Below are positions 34,781-45,939 of a DNA stretch of 64,000 bases, one piece after another. Origin of the DNA: Leptobrachium leishanense (taxonomy: Eukaryota > Chordata > Amphibia > Anura > Megophryidae); assembly GCA_009667805.1 (NCBI GenBank), contig CM019075.1:18907615-18971614 (forward strand). The letters run 5' to 3'. Under the pieces are notes generated by a model. That model had not been told where the DNA came from, made no database searches, and was given only the letters and a program-made list of their open reading frames with translations. The translations under genes and the position numbers were made by a program. Numbering within the stretch: the stretch's first letter is position 1; each line of letters starts with the position of its first letter.

Positions 34781-37700
34781 ACCTCGGGTTAGTCTCAACG
34801 CACTAGGGAATAAATATACACCAGCACTGTTGTGGATTTTATAGATTATATACTTTACTGATCCCAATAAAGTGGCATATATAATGTAAATACGGTATAT
34901 GAACGACAGGATTTCGTAATGCGGGAAAAGCCTGCGGCGGCAAAAGAAAAGGATTAACCCCCTCAGTTCTGGAGTGTAAGTCCCGTGAATGTAATGTCTC
35001 AAAAAGGTGTACGTGTATTGATTCATGTACCCGGGTACCATATTCAACTGGCCAGTGAATGGAATAAGCAAATCTTCGACTAGTCACGTTGGGGCCCTGT
35101 AGATTTTAACAATAATGCAGCGTGCTTGGTTATACTCGGACTTGCCTCTCACCCATCCGTTAGACAATCTGTTCCACTGCCCGATCAAGGATGTCTCTCC
35201 TCTTGTCCTCTGGAATTCTGTGCCACCGGATCCGCTCTCTTGCTTGTCCGATCTCCAACACAAGAAACTACGGCCTACTGCCTGCACTCCCTATGGATCA
35301 TCGCGGTCTCCTTACAGGGGGTCCAACTGGAACTGAAGTTCTGCGCAAACCTCTCAGCGATAAATGGGTATGCCTCCGCAAGTTACTGTCCCGATCTCCA
35401 GCGCCCTCGAGGCAGCATCTGCACCTCGGCCTGATCTCGATCCCTGGCAGTCTCACTTGCGTCCTCTGTCTTTTGCCCCTCGGCTCACACTGGCGCTCCT
35501 CTGCAAGAGGCTGCTTACCTCCCTTCCTCTCTCTCTCTCCCACTGAGCACTACAATTTTGTTTTAACAGATTCACCTGGGGGTAACCCCACTATGGTATT
35601 TTCTTTATAGCGATCTGAATTTGACCATTTGACTCTCTCCTTTTTCTGCAATTATTGATGGATATGCAGCAAATTGCTTGGGCATTGTTGGCTTGCTGGT
35701 AGGGACCTCTGTGGCGATACACGAGATTTCGGAGAATTAACTATTGTGCCTTTTCATTACTATGCTGATTTGCAGCTAAATGTTTAATACAATAATTTAT
35801 GAATGTAGGAAAATCTAAGCCTCTCTTTCTTTAAAATTATATGGGTACTGCAGGACCCTTGTAGGAATCTCTGTGATGATATTCGAGATCTCGGAGGACT
35901 AACATCTGTAATTATTTCACATATTGTGCTGATTGTCGTACAACAATTTATGAATATATTGAGGAATCTAAGCCTCTCTTTTTCCAAATGACTACAATGC
36001 CGACTATGCAAACGCTCAGCTGATTAATGAACTCAGCCATCTATATACAAAAATACTGTATGGAGATTGTGATACAAACTGAGACACTGGAGAGGTATTC
36101 AAAACTCTCCTTTTATATTGTATTATTCTAATGGTCTATCAAATACATAATGCAATTAGTTGCGAATGTATGGAGAAATTAAAGGTTCTCCTTTCTTCTT
36201 TTTCTAATAACTATCAAAATACTCTGTAGACACAAGTTGATACTTTGTCTAATCGACCTGTCTTGATATAATCAGTGATATGCAAATCTTTATATCTTGC
36301 CTTTTTCCAATTAATTGAGATTAAGTGGATCTTTAATTGTCCAGAGAACTGTCTTTATTAACGGTCTATCAAATGTAAAAGGCGATCAGCTACGACTGTA
36401 CAGAGTAATTGAAGGTCTTCAAACAATTATTAAGATACTGTGTTGATACGAGCTGATGCAGTATTGGTTTAATTGACCCGTCTTGATACAATCAGTGATA
36501 TATATATCCTTACCTCTCGGCTCTTTACAATTACTTGAGATTAAGTGGATCTTTATACCGTTTTGGGGAATTGTCTATTTGGACATTGTGACAATTAGAA
36601 CCACTCCTTGAACCCACAAATTGAACAATCTACTGTGGATGAATGGTATTTGAAGTTTAATTGCTTCTTTACTATTAACCCTACTGGATCTCATATTAGG
36701 ATCGCGGGTCTATGATTCTTTGGATTTCCTTTAACCCCTTAAGGACGGGAGTAATTTTACAACTTCGGCGCTGTTTCGGAAGTAGAAGTTTGCTGAGCTC
36801 ATTTTGACCATTTTTAAGTCACGTATTCTTATACCACCCAGACAAATTATATATCGTTCTTTCCGTCAGACTCGGCAGATTAATATTATATCATTATTAT
36901 ATGTATATGTCATGCCCTGCCAAAATGCTATAACAAAAAATGTAAAAAAATGTGAATTTTCAATAAAATTTCAATCTTCCACAGTGTGTAAAGTGTTTTT
37001 TTTTTAAAATTTTATTATCTGAGGCTCTGCGGTCATATTCTATTGGGTAGATTTGTTAAAAAAATTAGAACGGGGAACCCATTTTTTTTTTGGGGGAGAA
37101 ATTGCGTGATTTTAGCTAAACCCCCCCAAAAAAAATCATTAGTGAAGCATCATTGTTCACATTATAATTGAAATGTGAACAATAGTGCTGCATGAAAAAA
37201 ACAATTTTTTTTTTATTATTATATTTATTATTTTTTTATTATTTAATTTATTATTTTTTTATTATTTTTATTTTTACTTTTTTTACACTTTTATTTTACT
37301 TTTACCATGGTCATGTTTGATATCATTGGAAAGGCCATGCTCTGGCCTTTCCAGCAATATCAGCCATGACCCCCTAGCTGCCACCGATCAGGAGATAAAG
37401 GGGTTCAAAGAACCCCCCTATCTCCTGCAAGGGATTTCCATAGGAAATCCCTTTGCAGCTAGGGGGTTCCCGGTTAACTGACATCATCGCGCATGGCGCG
37501 ATGAGTCAGTTGACCGGGGGGTGACCCAGAGGTGGGGGCTGCCATCCAAGATGGCGGCCCCCACCGGAAATAGGCCGCGATCGGGCACAAATTAGTGCCC
37601 GGTCGCGACCTGGCAACTAAGGGGTTAACCCTCCATACATCGCTGGAAAGGTCAGGCTGTGACCCTTCCAGCGATGCTGGCCACAGCCGCCGGGGACCAG

Positions 37701-38754
37701 GCGATCGGGAGATAGAGGGATCCGAAGGATCCCTCCCCTCCAGGCGCTTCCCCTGCTCCGGCGGGGGGGGACGCCTGAAACTGACGTCATCGCGCCACCG
37801 GCGCGATGACGTCACAGCGCCGGAGGAGGGATCACACTGATCTGACTCCGCGGGAGTCAGAGCAGCGTGGGAGTGACCGGAGGAGGTAAGTATTAAGCGA
37901 GGGGGGCTGTAAACGCCGAGGACGTACATTTACGTCCTGCGGCGTCAAAGCCCGCCTAATGCAGGACGTAAATGTACATCCTGCGGCGTTAAGGGGTTAA
38001 ACACTCAAAGGGATATTCCATCTAAGCAGTATCTAACTGGCCACAATTTTTCTGTCCCATACATTTTTCATCCCCAATTAATTATCTGATAAGCGCGTAT
38101 TCATTGCTGTAAACATTACAGATTTGATCATACAAGATCACTTTAAGAGACGGTTAACCAAATAAGTGTCTGATCTATCTCAATCATTTGGTCATATACT
38201 AGGCCACTTGGCTATTTTCAAACTGATCACATTGGGCATTATTATATGCCACACCTAATGATTTAATTAAGATCGAATTTATATCGGTTTATAATGATTT
38301 TTGGTGACATTATCCAATGTTAGATAACCTGATTGATCAATTATGTTGCATTACATACCTATCGCTATATAGAATTGACTGTCCTCATTTACAGTCATAA
38401 CTTAATAATTTCAGCATTACACTATTTATGTGTTTTAACCTGTGTACGTTACTGTATGTTTAATAAAATTATTTAGAACAATTGAATAGGTGGTCTATGC
38501 AGCCTCCCACGTTTTTTTTTATGGTACTATCTCCTTCTGAACACAGTGTTCAGTTCTCTCTTTAATCGCTCCTCCGCAAGAGGCTGCTTACCTCCCTTCC
38601 TCTCTCTCTCTCCCACTTCCTGTCTCCACCGCAAAGCATGCTGGAAATTGTAGTTCAGTCCTGCCCAGCATAGTCCATATTGCCTCTGTCTCCCTCTGGT
38701 GGCCACAACAAGTAAATGCAGCAAACACAGTCTTTTTAAAGCAGCGCTACAGAG
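34781..38754. other. Unclassified ~4-kb insertion within hAT copy 3
   Basis: The host breaks after caatcatt (34780) and resumes near acagagtgtaaac (38751). Inside is a 52-bp segment (35494-35545) repeated at 38567-38617 in the same orientation, containing aagaggctgcttacctccct. A degenerate repeated motif near 35690-36000 includes cgagatctcggaggactaac. A TTAA transposon lies at 36735-37996. The T-rich, AATAAAATTATT-type phrase at about 38461 could be a retroelement 3' end. A weak open frame at 35100-35600 has no domain I recognise. Confidence 0.5.
36735..37996. mobile_element. 1.26-kb TTAA-specific transposon, copy D (diverged subfamily)
   Basis: It begins CCCCTTAAGGACGG and ends GGCGTTAAGGGG, with TTAA at 36731-36734 and 37997-38000. 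It shares the hairpin organisation of copies A-C but the left terminus differs (AAGGAC rather than CGCTGC). Two hairpins around CATCATCGCGC / TGACGTCATCGCGCC are at 37476-37511 and 37782-37814; the second has a 15-bp perfect stem that contains TGACGTCA in each arm. The subterminal repeat around gacgtacatttacgtcctgc is itself inverted. Confidence 0.9.
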
Positions 38755-39540
38755 TGTAAACATTTTTTTTTCCCATTTTATCATCCAAACCTTTGTGGTT
38801 ATATATTCTATAGGGCATTCTTGTTAAAACAAATGTGAAATGAGAACCTGTTACTGCATTTTTCTGAGAAAATATACAATTTTAACCAAAAAAAAATAAA
38901 AAAATGAAATATTTCCCTTGTGTTTTGGAACATGTTTTTTTTTTACAAATAATTTGGCTATGTATAAACCACTGGCCTTGCTCCCAGCGTGGGAAATGAG
39001 AAGGTGAGTAATGGCAGTGGTATTGATCTTATATGTGACAAATGGACAATGCCATCGCTTTGGAACTAAAAATAAATAAATTTAAAATATATATTTTCTT
39101 TTAGATTTTAGATGGTCACATTTGATATCAATGCAAATGACAGACTCTGCCCTGCCCAATGACACCTCACTTGAGCTTGTGAGGTGTAAAGATTAGTGAT
39201 GCAGGGGTCCAAAGTTCCCCCCAGTGCTCTACGCTGCAGTGCGGCGGTTTAATGTTTTTGATGTAACAATTCGTAACAATGGATTGTACCATCACCCATG
39301 ACCTCCATACTTGTTGGTGACATGAGAAATGTGATGGTTAGTTAGTGCAGCATCATTGTTTACTTTATAATTGAAAAGTGAAAAATATTACTGTTGGAAA
39401 GAAAAAGTAAAGATTTATTATTTTATTTTTTTACTTAAAACCTGGTCATATTTGGTATCATTGGAAAGGCCACGCTCTGGCCTTTCCAGTGATACCTAAC
39501 CTGACCCTGTAGCTATTATGGAGTTGGAGATACAGGCTTC

Positions 39541-40031
39541 CTTTAGAGTCTCTTTATTTATAGATTTTTTTAGGATACTTTAAGCATTTTTCTGAATTAT
39601 TATTTTTTTGTTTAAAAATTAAAAGTCCGATTTTTTTTGATTTTGTTTTTAAGTTTACTTCTTTTTTCTGTAACAGCCCTTTTTATTATCATTCCTTTCA
39701 TTTTCAAACATTCACACAAACTGTTTTGCTAATTTATTCACTGCTTCTTCTGCGGTCTCAGCTGCTTCAGCTGCGTGTGATCGGCTCCTGCTCGGGTTTT
39801 TCGATGGGTTAATCCAGATGTTTTTGCAGGTTTTCGGCGTGCATTCGGTGGGTTTTGCGGTTCGTTTTCGTCGGGTTTGCGGCAGCTTTTCCCTGCAATT
39901 CGGGGACCCTGTGGTGCTTGCTGAATACACCACAGGGTCACCAAAATGGGATCGGCAACACAAACCGAATTGAAGAGAACGAAAAGTCACCGAATGTGCG
40001 GTGACTTTTCGAATCTCTTTGAATTACCCTG
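39541..40031 (-). mobile_element. Partial CAGGGTTATTCAAAGAG-family element, TTAA site empty
   Basis: Covers the half from the tctttatttatagatttttt block to the terminus TTTGAATTACCCTG at 40031. The other half, with its terminus, is missing at a junction near 39541. A single TTAA at 39649-39652 is the unoccupied target of the TTAA element found in the composite copies. Confidence 0.85.
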
Positions 40032-40121
40032 ATAGTTATCCTTTCTTTGGGCCTATTCTGAGGAATGGGCCTGGAGCTGCTGCTCCATCTGCCCCTATGT
40101 TAATCCGGCCTTGGAAAAGGG

Positions 40122-42569
40122 GAGTTCTCCATTCGGCTGCTGATAAACGTGTGGTCTACCACCCTACCCCTAATTACACTGTCACACTCCCAAATAAAAA
40201 AAAGTGTCTGAAAAGCGTCCAGAAAAGTTGCCGATTTCGGCTATCGGGGTGAAATAAATTGAGCCTTAAACTCTATTGGAAGTGTCCATGGTTCTACCAA
40301 GAATCACATTGAAGGTTTTTCCATATCTTGGGGTTGGAAAGAAGTGGATGAAGGAAACAAGGCTCAAAAGAAACATACAAAAAATACAAGCAGAACAAAA
40401 AAAAATGCTTACTACTTCTTTTTATTACCAAGTATCAAGATAGATTCAAATTCATCTAAAGTGACATGAAAACGCCTGCTGTCTTCTGTGTGGCATTGGA
40501 GTACAAAGCAGTTTGGCATCAGTGATTTTTGCAGAATCCCAATGCACTCCCTTTAAAACAATCACACAATAGAGGTGTCACGGTTCCCGGATCCCACCAC
40601 GCAGTCCTTAAAGCCCAACACTCCACAGAGCCCAAAAGCTACCAACAGGGTAGCCGTAGAAGAATCCCTAACTGTCTGGTCCTTATAATTGGCCAGGTAT
40701 ACTAGCTAGACAGAAAGGGTTAATCAAAGACAATGTCGTAATAGAAAACCAGGTCAGCAACACGGGGGTAGTCAGACGAGCCAGAATCAGGAATACAGAG
40801 TATAGAATAGTCAAAGGGAATAGCCGGGTCGATATCAGTGCAGGAGCGTAGTACAAGAAAATAGTCTAGGGCAACGGAAGGCAGAATAGTCAGAAAACAA
40901 GCAGAGGTCAATAACAGGTTCAATCACAAGAGAATACAAGTACAGGGAGCTCAGGTATGGATAACCACGATCTGGCACTGCTTAGAAGGAACTGTTGGTT
41001 TTTAAAAGACCTGGACTCCTCTGATAGGTCTGCGTCACCAGACCGCGCCCCCCTCTCAAGCCGCGCCTCATGCAACCACCTCCCTGCCTGTCTCTATTTA
41101 AACCGGGCGCTGGTAAGCGAGCAGCATCAGACATGCTGCCGCCGAGCACACCGGAGGGGCTGGAAGCCCCCAACGTTACAAGAGGGACTTGGCTGTGTCT
41201 GTGAGTCCATGTAATAGGCATATGCAACCCAAACCATTAGGGTGTGCTCCAATGGAACATTTAATAATTACAAGCTGTAAATAAACCCAATCCATATATT
41301 TACATGCTTGCTATCATGAAACAGATCAGAAACAAATCCGAAACGTGTAAACCTAAACGTCGGCCATGCACGAACAATTCACCATCAGGCAACCCCTTCT
41401 AGGCACGCCTGTGGTTCTCATTGAGACCACCATTCATATTCAAATACAGATATTTCAAATATATTGGAGAAACCAAAGCGTGTCTGGGGAGAAGCTCACA
41501 CCGATTGGTTGAGATAAAAGTTGTTGCGTGGCGAGCGTTATCTGAGTTCTAATTTGGACTCATGCATCAGCTTCTGTTAGAAGACCAAGGTTTTAGGAGA
41601 GAAGAATTATGAAAAAATGGGATATTGTTGTTAACAAAGCAAACTAGGCAGTCGCCTAAGGCTTCGCTCAAACAGGGGCCTCGCGTAATGGATTTTATGT
41701 GGATTTTCAGTTTGCAAATATCATTCATGATATTTCCCACACATACACTACAACATTTGTGGGTTTTCACACAAGTTCTAGGCTTGCCTTTTCTTCAACA
41801 TGTTGGATATCATTCTCTGTATTATATCGACCTCCCCTGATTTGTTTTGTGTCATCGTTGCATATTATGTTGACACGACCTGCATTGTTTCCCATCCCAA
41901 TTGTTCTGTTCTGGACCTTGTCTACATGCATTGTATTTGTGTTATGCTGTGCCTCTATGCTGATTATTGTTACTTTGTACTATGCCACATGTTTGTTCTA
42001 TATGGTTTTACACTAACAATTAAAGAATTTACCTTTTAGTCAGACCATTGGTCACTCAGCACTCTGGGATGAAGAAGAGTCAGAATAAATACAGGCCAAG
42101 ATTTACTACAGGTCAGTATGTGCATGATGGGGTTTGTGACAGATTAGATCTGTATTTCTATCGTGCTATGTATATAAGTATCTACCTGTGTCTATGCTTC
42201 TATATACCTGGCTATACATATCTCCTCCATATAGAGGCATATTCATAACTGATCTGGCCATATCTGGGAAGTGTTCAGTTTCCCCAGCGCCTGGGGAAGA
42301 CATCCGTCTTGAGTAGGTGCTAGAAAGTAATTAAAATGGTTAGCTTCTCCCCCCTGGGAGGAATATAACACTTGGCTGCAAAATGGAATTTCTTTTGATA
42401 CAGGACCAGGGTGGAAATAACCCATGTGCTGAACTGACGGGTCTTTTATCCTCTATTCACACCTTTGAGTCTTGGCTGAAGACACCAAGGTGTAAGTGGT
42501 CATGCCTTTCAAAGAAGGAAGCACATCCTTTGATCACTAGAGTGGTCTTTTGGAGATGATTGATAGACC
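40122..42569. other. No gene seen
   Basis: About 2.4 kb without supported genes. Around 41020-41170 it is moderately GC-rich. Near 41640-41700 the phrase ggcagtcgcctaaggcttcg resembles a dispersed repeat end but has no partner here. Short open frames lack domains. Confidence 0.5.
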
Positions 42570-43192
42570 AGGGAATTAAAATTAATGAAGGAGCGCACTG
42601 AGCGTGCTCAGGAGAGGGGAATTCTGGGAATTGTAGGCAAAGGCTCTACCAGCTCGAAGGCTGTACTTAGAAAAAAGGCAGCCCTATATATATTCTGAAT
42701 CAAGCATGAGCTCGGGACTATTTCCTTGGAGGTCAATCGAGAATTGAGGAAATATTGCCAGCTCCTAATAGAACCTCCCTATGGCTGATCGTCTAGCGTA
42801 TATTGTAAGTAACTAGGATCTGCTGTTATCTCCCTTTTATTTGTTTGCTGTTTGTGTGTAGGTAATGAATATTGTATCCATATTTTTTCTGTAACCCTAA
42901 ATGCACTGTGATATATATAATTTTTGTTATCATAATAAATACAACTTATTAAGTTCTGCTCTCACTGATTTGTTCCATGCTAATGGAAGAGACTGGATTA
43001 TTGTTTTTTTGTGTTTTAAGCTCGAGTATCTACTAAATTGTGAGTTGCGGTGGCTGGGGACGGTTGGGTAAGCACGCGGGGATTGTTGTCCCCGTAGTCA
43101 TTATTTGGGTCTAGGATAGACAGATAGTGGATTGCTTATCCCTACGTCTCTCGCTGCAGCGCGCTTAGTGTTCGTGAGAACTGGTGGCAGCG
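42570..43192 (+). mobile_element. Putative LTR with adjacent primer-binding-like sequence
   Basis: A TATATATA box (42685-42692), a poly(A) signal AATAAA (42934-42939) and a T/G-rich downstream part are arranged as in U3-R-U5. They are followed at 43182-43192 by TGGTGGCAGCG, a form often found just after LTRs as the primer-binding site. No partner LTR, gag or pol sequence is in the window and the exact ends are unclear, so this is tentative. The interval after it contains two copies of the phrase gtagtcattat(t/c)tgggtct (43096, 43357). Confidence 0.35.
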
Positions 43193-44098
43193 TAACGAAT
43201 AGAGTAAGAGAGTGGATGTAAGGATTGTGGGAAACGTAGTCGCTACCCCAGGTAGAGAGAAGACGGGTACGGCAGTGCAATCCTGGGACCACTTCATCAC
43301 GCTCTGCATGCGTGTCGCGAGCGGAGGCGATGCCTGGATAGTTAGGCACGTCCGCGTAGTCATTATCTGGGTCTAGGATAGTTGGATAGTGAGTTGCTTA
43401 ACCCTGCGCCTTTCGTAGTGCGCACGTAGTTGTCGTGACAGGGTTCACCACCCATTGTGAGGAGAAAGTAGGTGGTCAGGATGTGGGTGTTCCTCACGTT
43501 TTGCATGGTGGGACTCACATTGGTGCTGATATTCAACTTGTAACTAGGCCGGAAACGTTGTTGACGGCCCGCACTGTGGAGTTGGTCGACGTGGCCAGTT
43601 TGTGGTGGACTTGTATGTATTTCTGAACTTTTTAATTTATGTCTGTGTTTGCAAACACATTTTTCATTCCTTATTTGTATGTGTTGCAGCCGCACTAGGC
43701 TGAATTAATTTTATGGGTTTCACTGTGACTCCATTTAGGAGCCAAGGGCTTTCACATGCACTGGTGAGTGCTTTCCCTTATATTTACAACGACGAGGGGA
43801 TTACGGCTCTGCTGCGCTGCCACTGTTCAAGGTGACTTACTTTTATTTTCAAGCAGTAATTTCCTTGTGGGAACTCATAGCTCGTTCATTGTTCCACTTT
43901 AGATGCTTAGTGAACCTAAGCCACTGGCCCATATATATACTGTATATATAGGGTTTTTTTGTACAGAAGAATTTTATTTAATTATTCCCGTTCCTGTAAA
44001 TTTCTTCCAAAGTCAACACGCCTAGTCGAAGGGTCAGCTGGACTTAAATAAAAAAAAAAAAAAATAATCGGAAAAATATCTTAGTCGGATTGTTCCTC
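43193..44098. other. No gene seen; repeat-like leader sequence
   Basis: The phrase around gtctaggata recurs about 261 bp apart (43096-43140 and 43357-43400), which suggests a duplicated leader behind the putative LTR. Otherwise anonymous, ending in an A-tract at 44049-44064. Confidence 0.45.
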
Positions 44099-44118
44099 AA
44101 AAGGCATAATTTTTTTTT

Positions 44119-45589
44119 GTAAATATATTTTTATTGAGAGTGGTTCATAGTAGCATCAGTTTATACAGCGTATTTCTACAGTAAATATAACTAAATACCA
44201 TATCATCCAAACAAGGACAAGTGTGACTGCCGTGGCACCTCTCAAATATTTTTCTAAGAACCATATAAAGGAAAGGGAGGAAAAGAAAAATAAACACATT
44301 AAACCAGGGAAGGATGAGGGAAGGGGAATCCCAGGGTCATCAGGGAAAATGCAGCCACTCTACGGTATATAGTGCTGGAGTAACTCTTCTCAAACCTCAA
44401 AGAAAAATGAACGGGAAATCTCAGTCTAGTGTCTCAATGATCATAAACCACACGCCTTGTAAATTTTATGAATGTCCCAGATCGCCTATGGGTCTTGTTT
44501 AGGGGGGCGGAAGCCCCATGCCGTGTTAGCTTTTGAGTCAAAGGAGCGATACTGGTCCAGTAGAGTAACTAATTGGCGTTGCGTTGGGACAACAGTTGAC
44601 TTCCAGTTCCTGGCAATAAGCAACATAGTAGAAGCTACTATAATAAACAACATTCTGAGGTGTTGACGAGGTAGATGAATCATTCCCAACAGTAATATTT
44701 CTGGTGCGCACTGTATCGGACTAATCAAAACCTCCGATGCAAGGAGGGAAATATCTTTCCAGAGCGCTGCAATCATCGGACAATGCCACCAGATATGGCC
44801 CGTAGCACCAGTAGCTAACGAACACCTCCAGCACACATCTGAAGTATTTGGGGCAAAATGACGTATCTTTGAAGATGTAAGGTACCAGCAATACAAGACC
44901 TTTCGTTGCGTTTCCATCAGTGTTGCACATTTTGAGGCTCCAGATGAAAACATATGCACCAACGCCCACTGCGAAGGTGTAAATTTCAGGGAGAGGTCAT
45001 TTTCCCATATGTTGTGAAATGTCCAGCGCGTGGCTCCAGGTGGGGTATTGAGTAGTCGATAAAACAACGAAATGGGTTTTGTGGTGGAGTGCTGGTCTAG
45101 CCAAAATAGTTCAGTGTCCGATAGAAGCGGCAACGTGGTGCGTAAACCAGAGAGGACTGCACTAGATTTCAAATAAGAAAATAGTTGCATATATGACAAA
45201 AACAATGAGGATGGCACTTGAAATTTCAATTGTAACGATTGGAAGGGCAAGATGTCAGGCAGCGAAAACAGATGGTGGAGGTGCGTGACCCCCATATTGA
45301 ATCCAGGGCCGTGCCCTAAATTGTGGTAGTAAATAAGACATGGATGTAAGTGGAGTGGCCATGGATAGTGGATTGTAATTTAGAAACAAGTTGGCATGGC
45401 GGTACCACGCTGTGGTATATAAAATCGTGCAGGGTAGAGCCTCAGGCAGACGAAGTCTTTGCTCCCGCGGTACAAACAATAGCTCGTCTAAGGTATGTCC
45501 GGGAATGAAGGTATGTTCTAAAACCAACCACTGAGGCATAGGGTGTGTATGAACTAGTTCCACCAGCGAAGCCAGGCATGTGGACCAAT
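44119..45589 (-). mobile_element. 5'-truncated L1 (Tx1/L1 clade) insertion with long TSD
   Basis: The direct repeat AAAAGGCATAATTTTTTTTT occurs at 44099-44118 and 45590-45609. On the minus strand the element ends with an AATAAAAATATA signal and an A-tail, i.e. target-primed reverse transcription. About 1.47 kb corresponds to the end of ORF2 plus the 3' UTR. The endonuclease and catalytic polymerase parts are missing. Confidence 0.92.
44486..45568 (-). pseudogene. C-terminal part of L1 ORF2 protein, one frameshift
   Basis: Two overlapping minus-strand frames join near 45270. The upstream one (to ~45255) has the L1-like region with LVPREQRLRLPEALP-type spacing and [10 protein letters not shown]. 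The downstream one (44486-45295) has [19 protein letters not shown] and the C-terminal Cys/His cluster CWRC-(8)-GHIWWHC, followed by [10 protein letters not shown]. This cluster is a well-known feature of L1 ORF2 proteins. A single frame change is needed to join them, and the N-terminal endonuclease and polymerase core are absent, so it is a dead copy. Confidence 0.85.
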
Positions 45590-45939
45590 AAAAGGCATAA
45601 TTTTTTTTTTAAAAATCAATAAAAAATATAATTTATAATTAAAAAATATTTGTAATAAAATTGTTATTTTTTTTAATTTAGTTTTTTCGTACCTCACTGT
45701 AGGCTTTGGGCACACATATAATCCTGCTTTACCTGCCTCCCAAAGCCTCTGTGTGTCTCCGGCACTCACAATCCCACCCACACACTCAGATGGTTTTTCT
45801 ATTTTAATAGCAGTGACAGTGTGCTGCTCGCTGGTATGGATTCAGAAGTCTCCATTTCTCCACGTGCAGCTACAGGAGAGGACACCTTAGCAAAGGAAGG
45901 CATATGACTGGGCATCTCTCACCCCCTCTAACACACTGG

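Larger units (their letters stand above)
34620..40113 (-). mobile_element. hAT-like transposon, family CAGGGCCGGATTA, copy 3, inverted and interrupted
   Basis: It starts CAGGCCCGGATGGGCC and ends TTAATCCGGCCTTG, flanked by perfect GAAAAGGG duplications (34612-34619, 40114-40121). Host sequence is recognisable at 34620-34780, 38755-39540 and 40032-40113 as the reverse complement of copies 1 and 2. The remainder is a ~4 kb insertion of unclear type (34781-38754) and a partial CAGGGTTATTC-family element (39541-40031). Confidence 0.9.

Noticed and set aside
35191..35610. 139-codon plus-strand frame that looked like a possible retroelement protein
   Set aside because: No motif I can name and several overlapping frames of equal length; kept only as part of an unclassified insertion.
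37474..37929. 151-codon minus-strand frame in GC-rich sequence
   Set aside because: Lies wholly inside hairpins of a TTAA transposon; no homologous domain and not conserved in sibling copies.
42570..43192. A complete endogenous retrovirus
   Set aside because: Only LTR-like signals and a primer-binding-like string are present; no gag, pol or partner LTR was found nearby.
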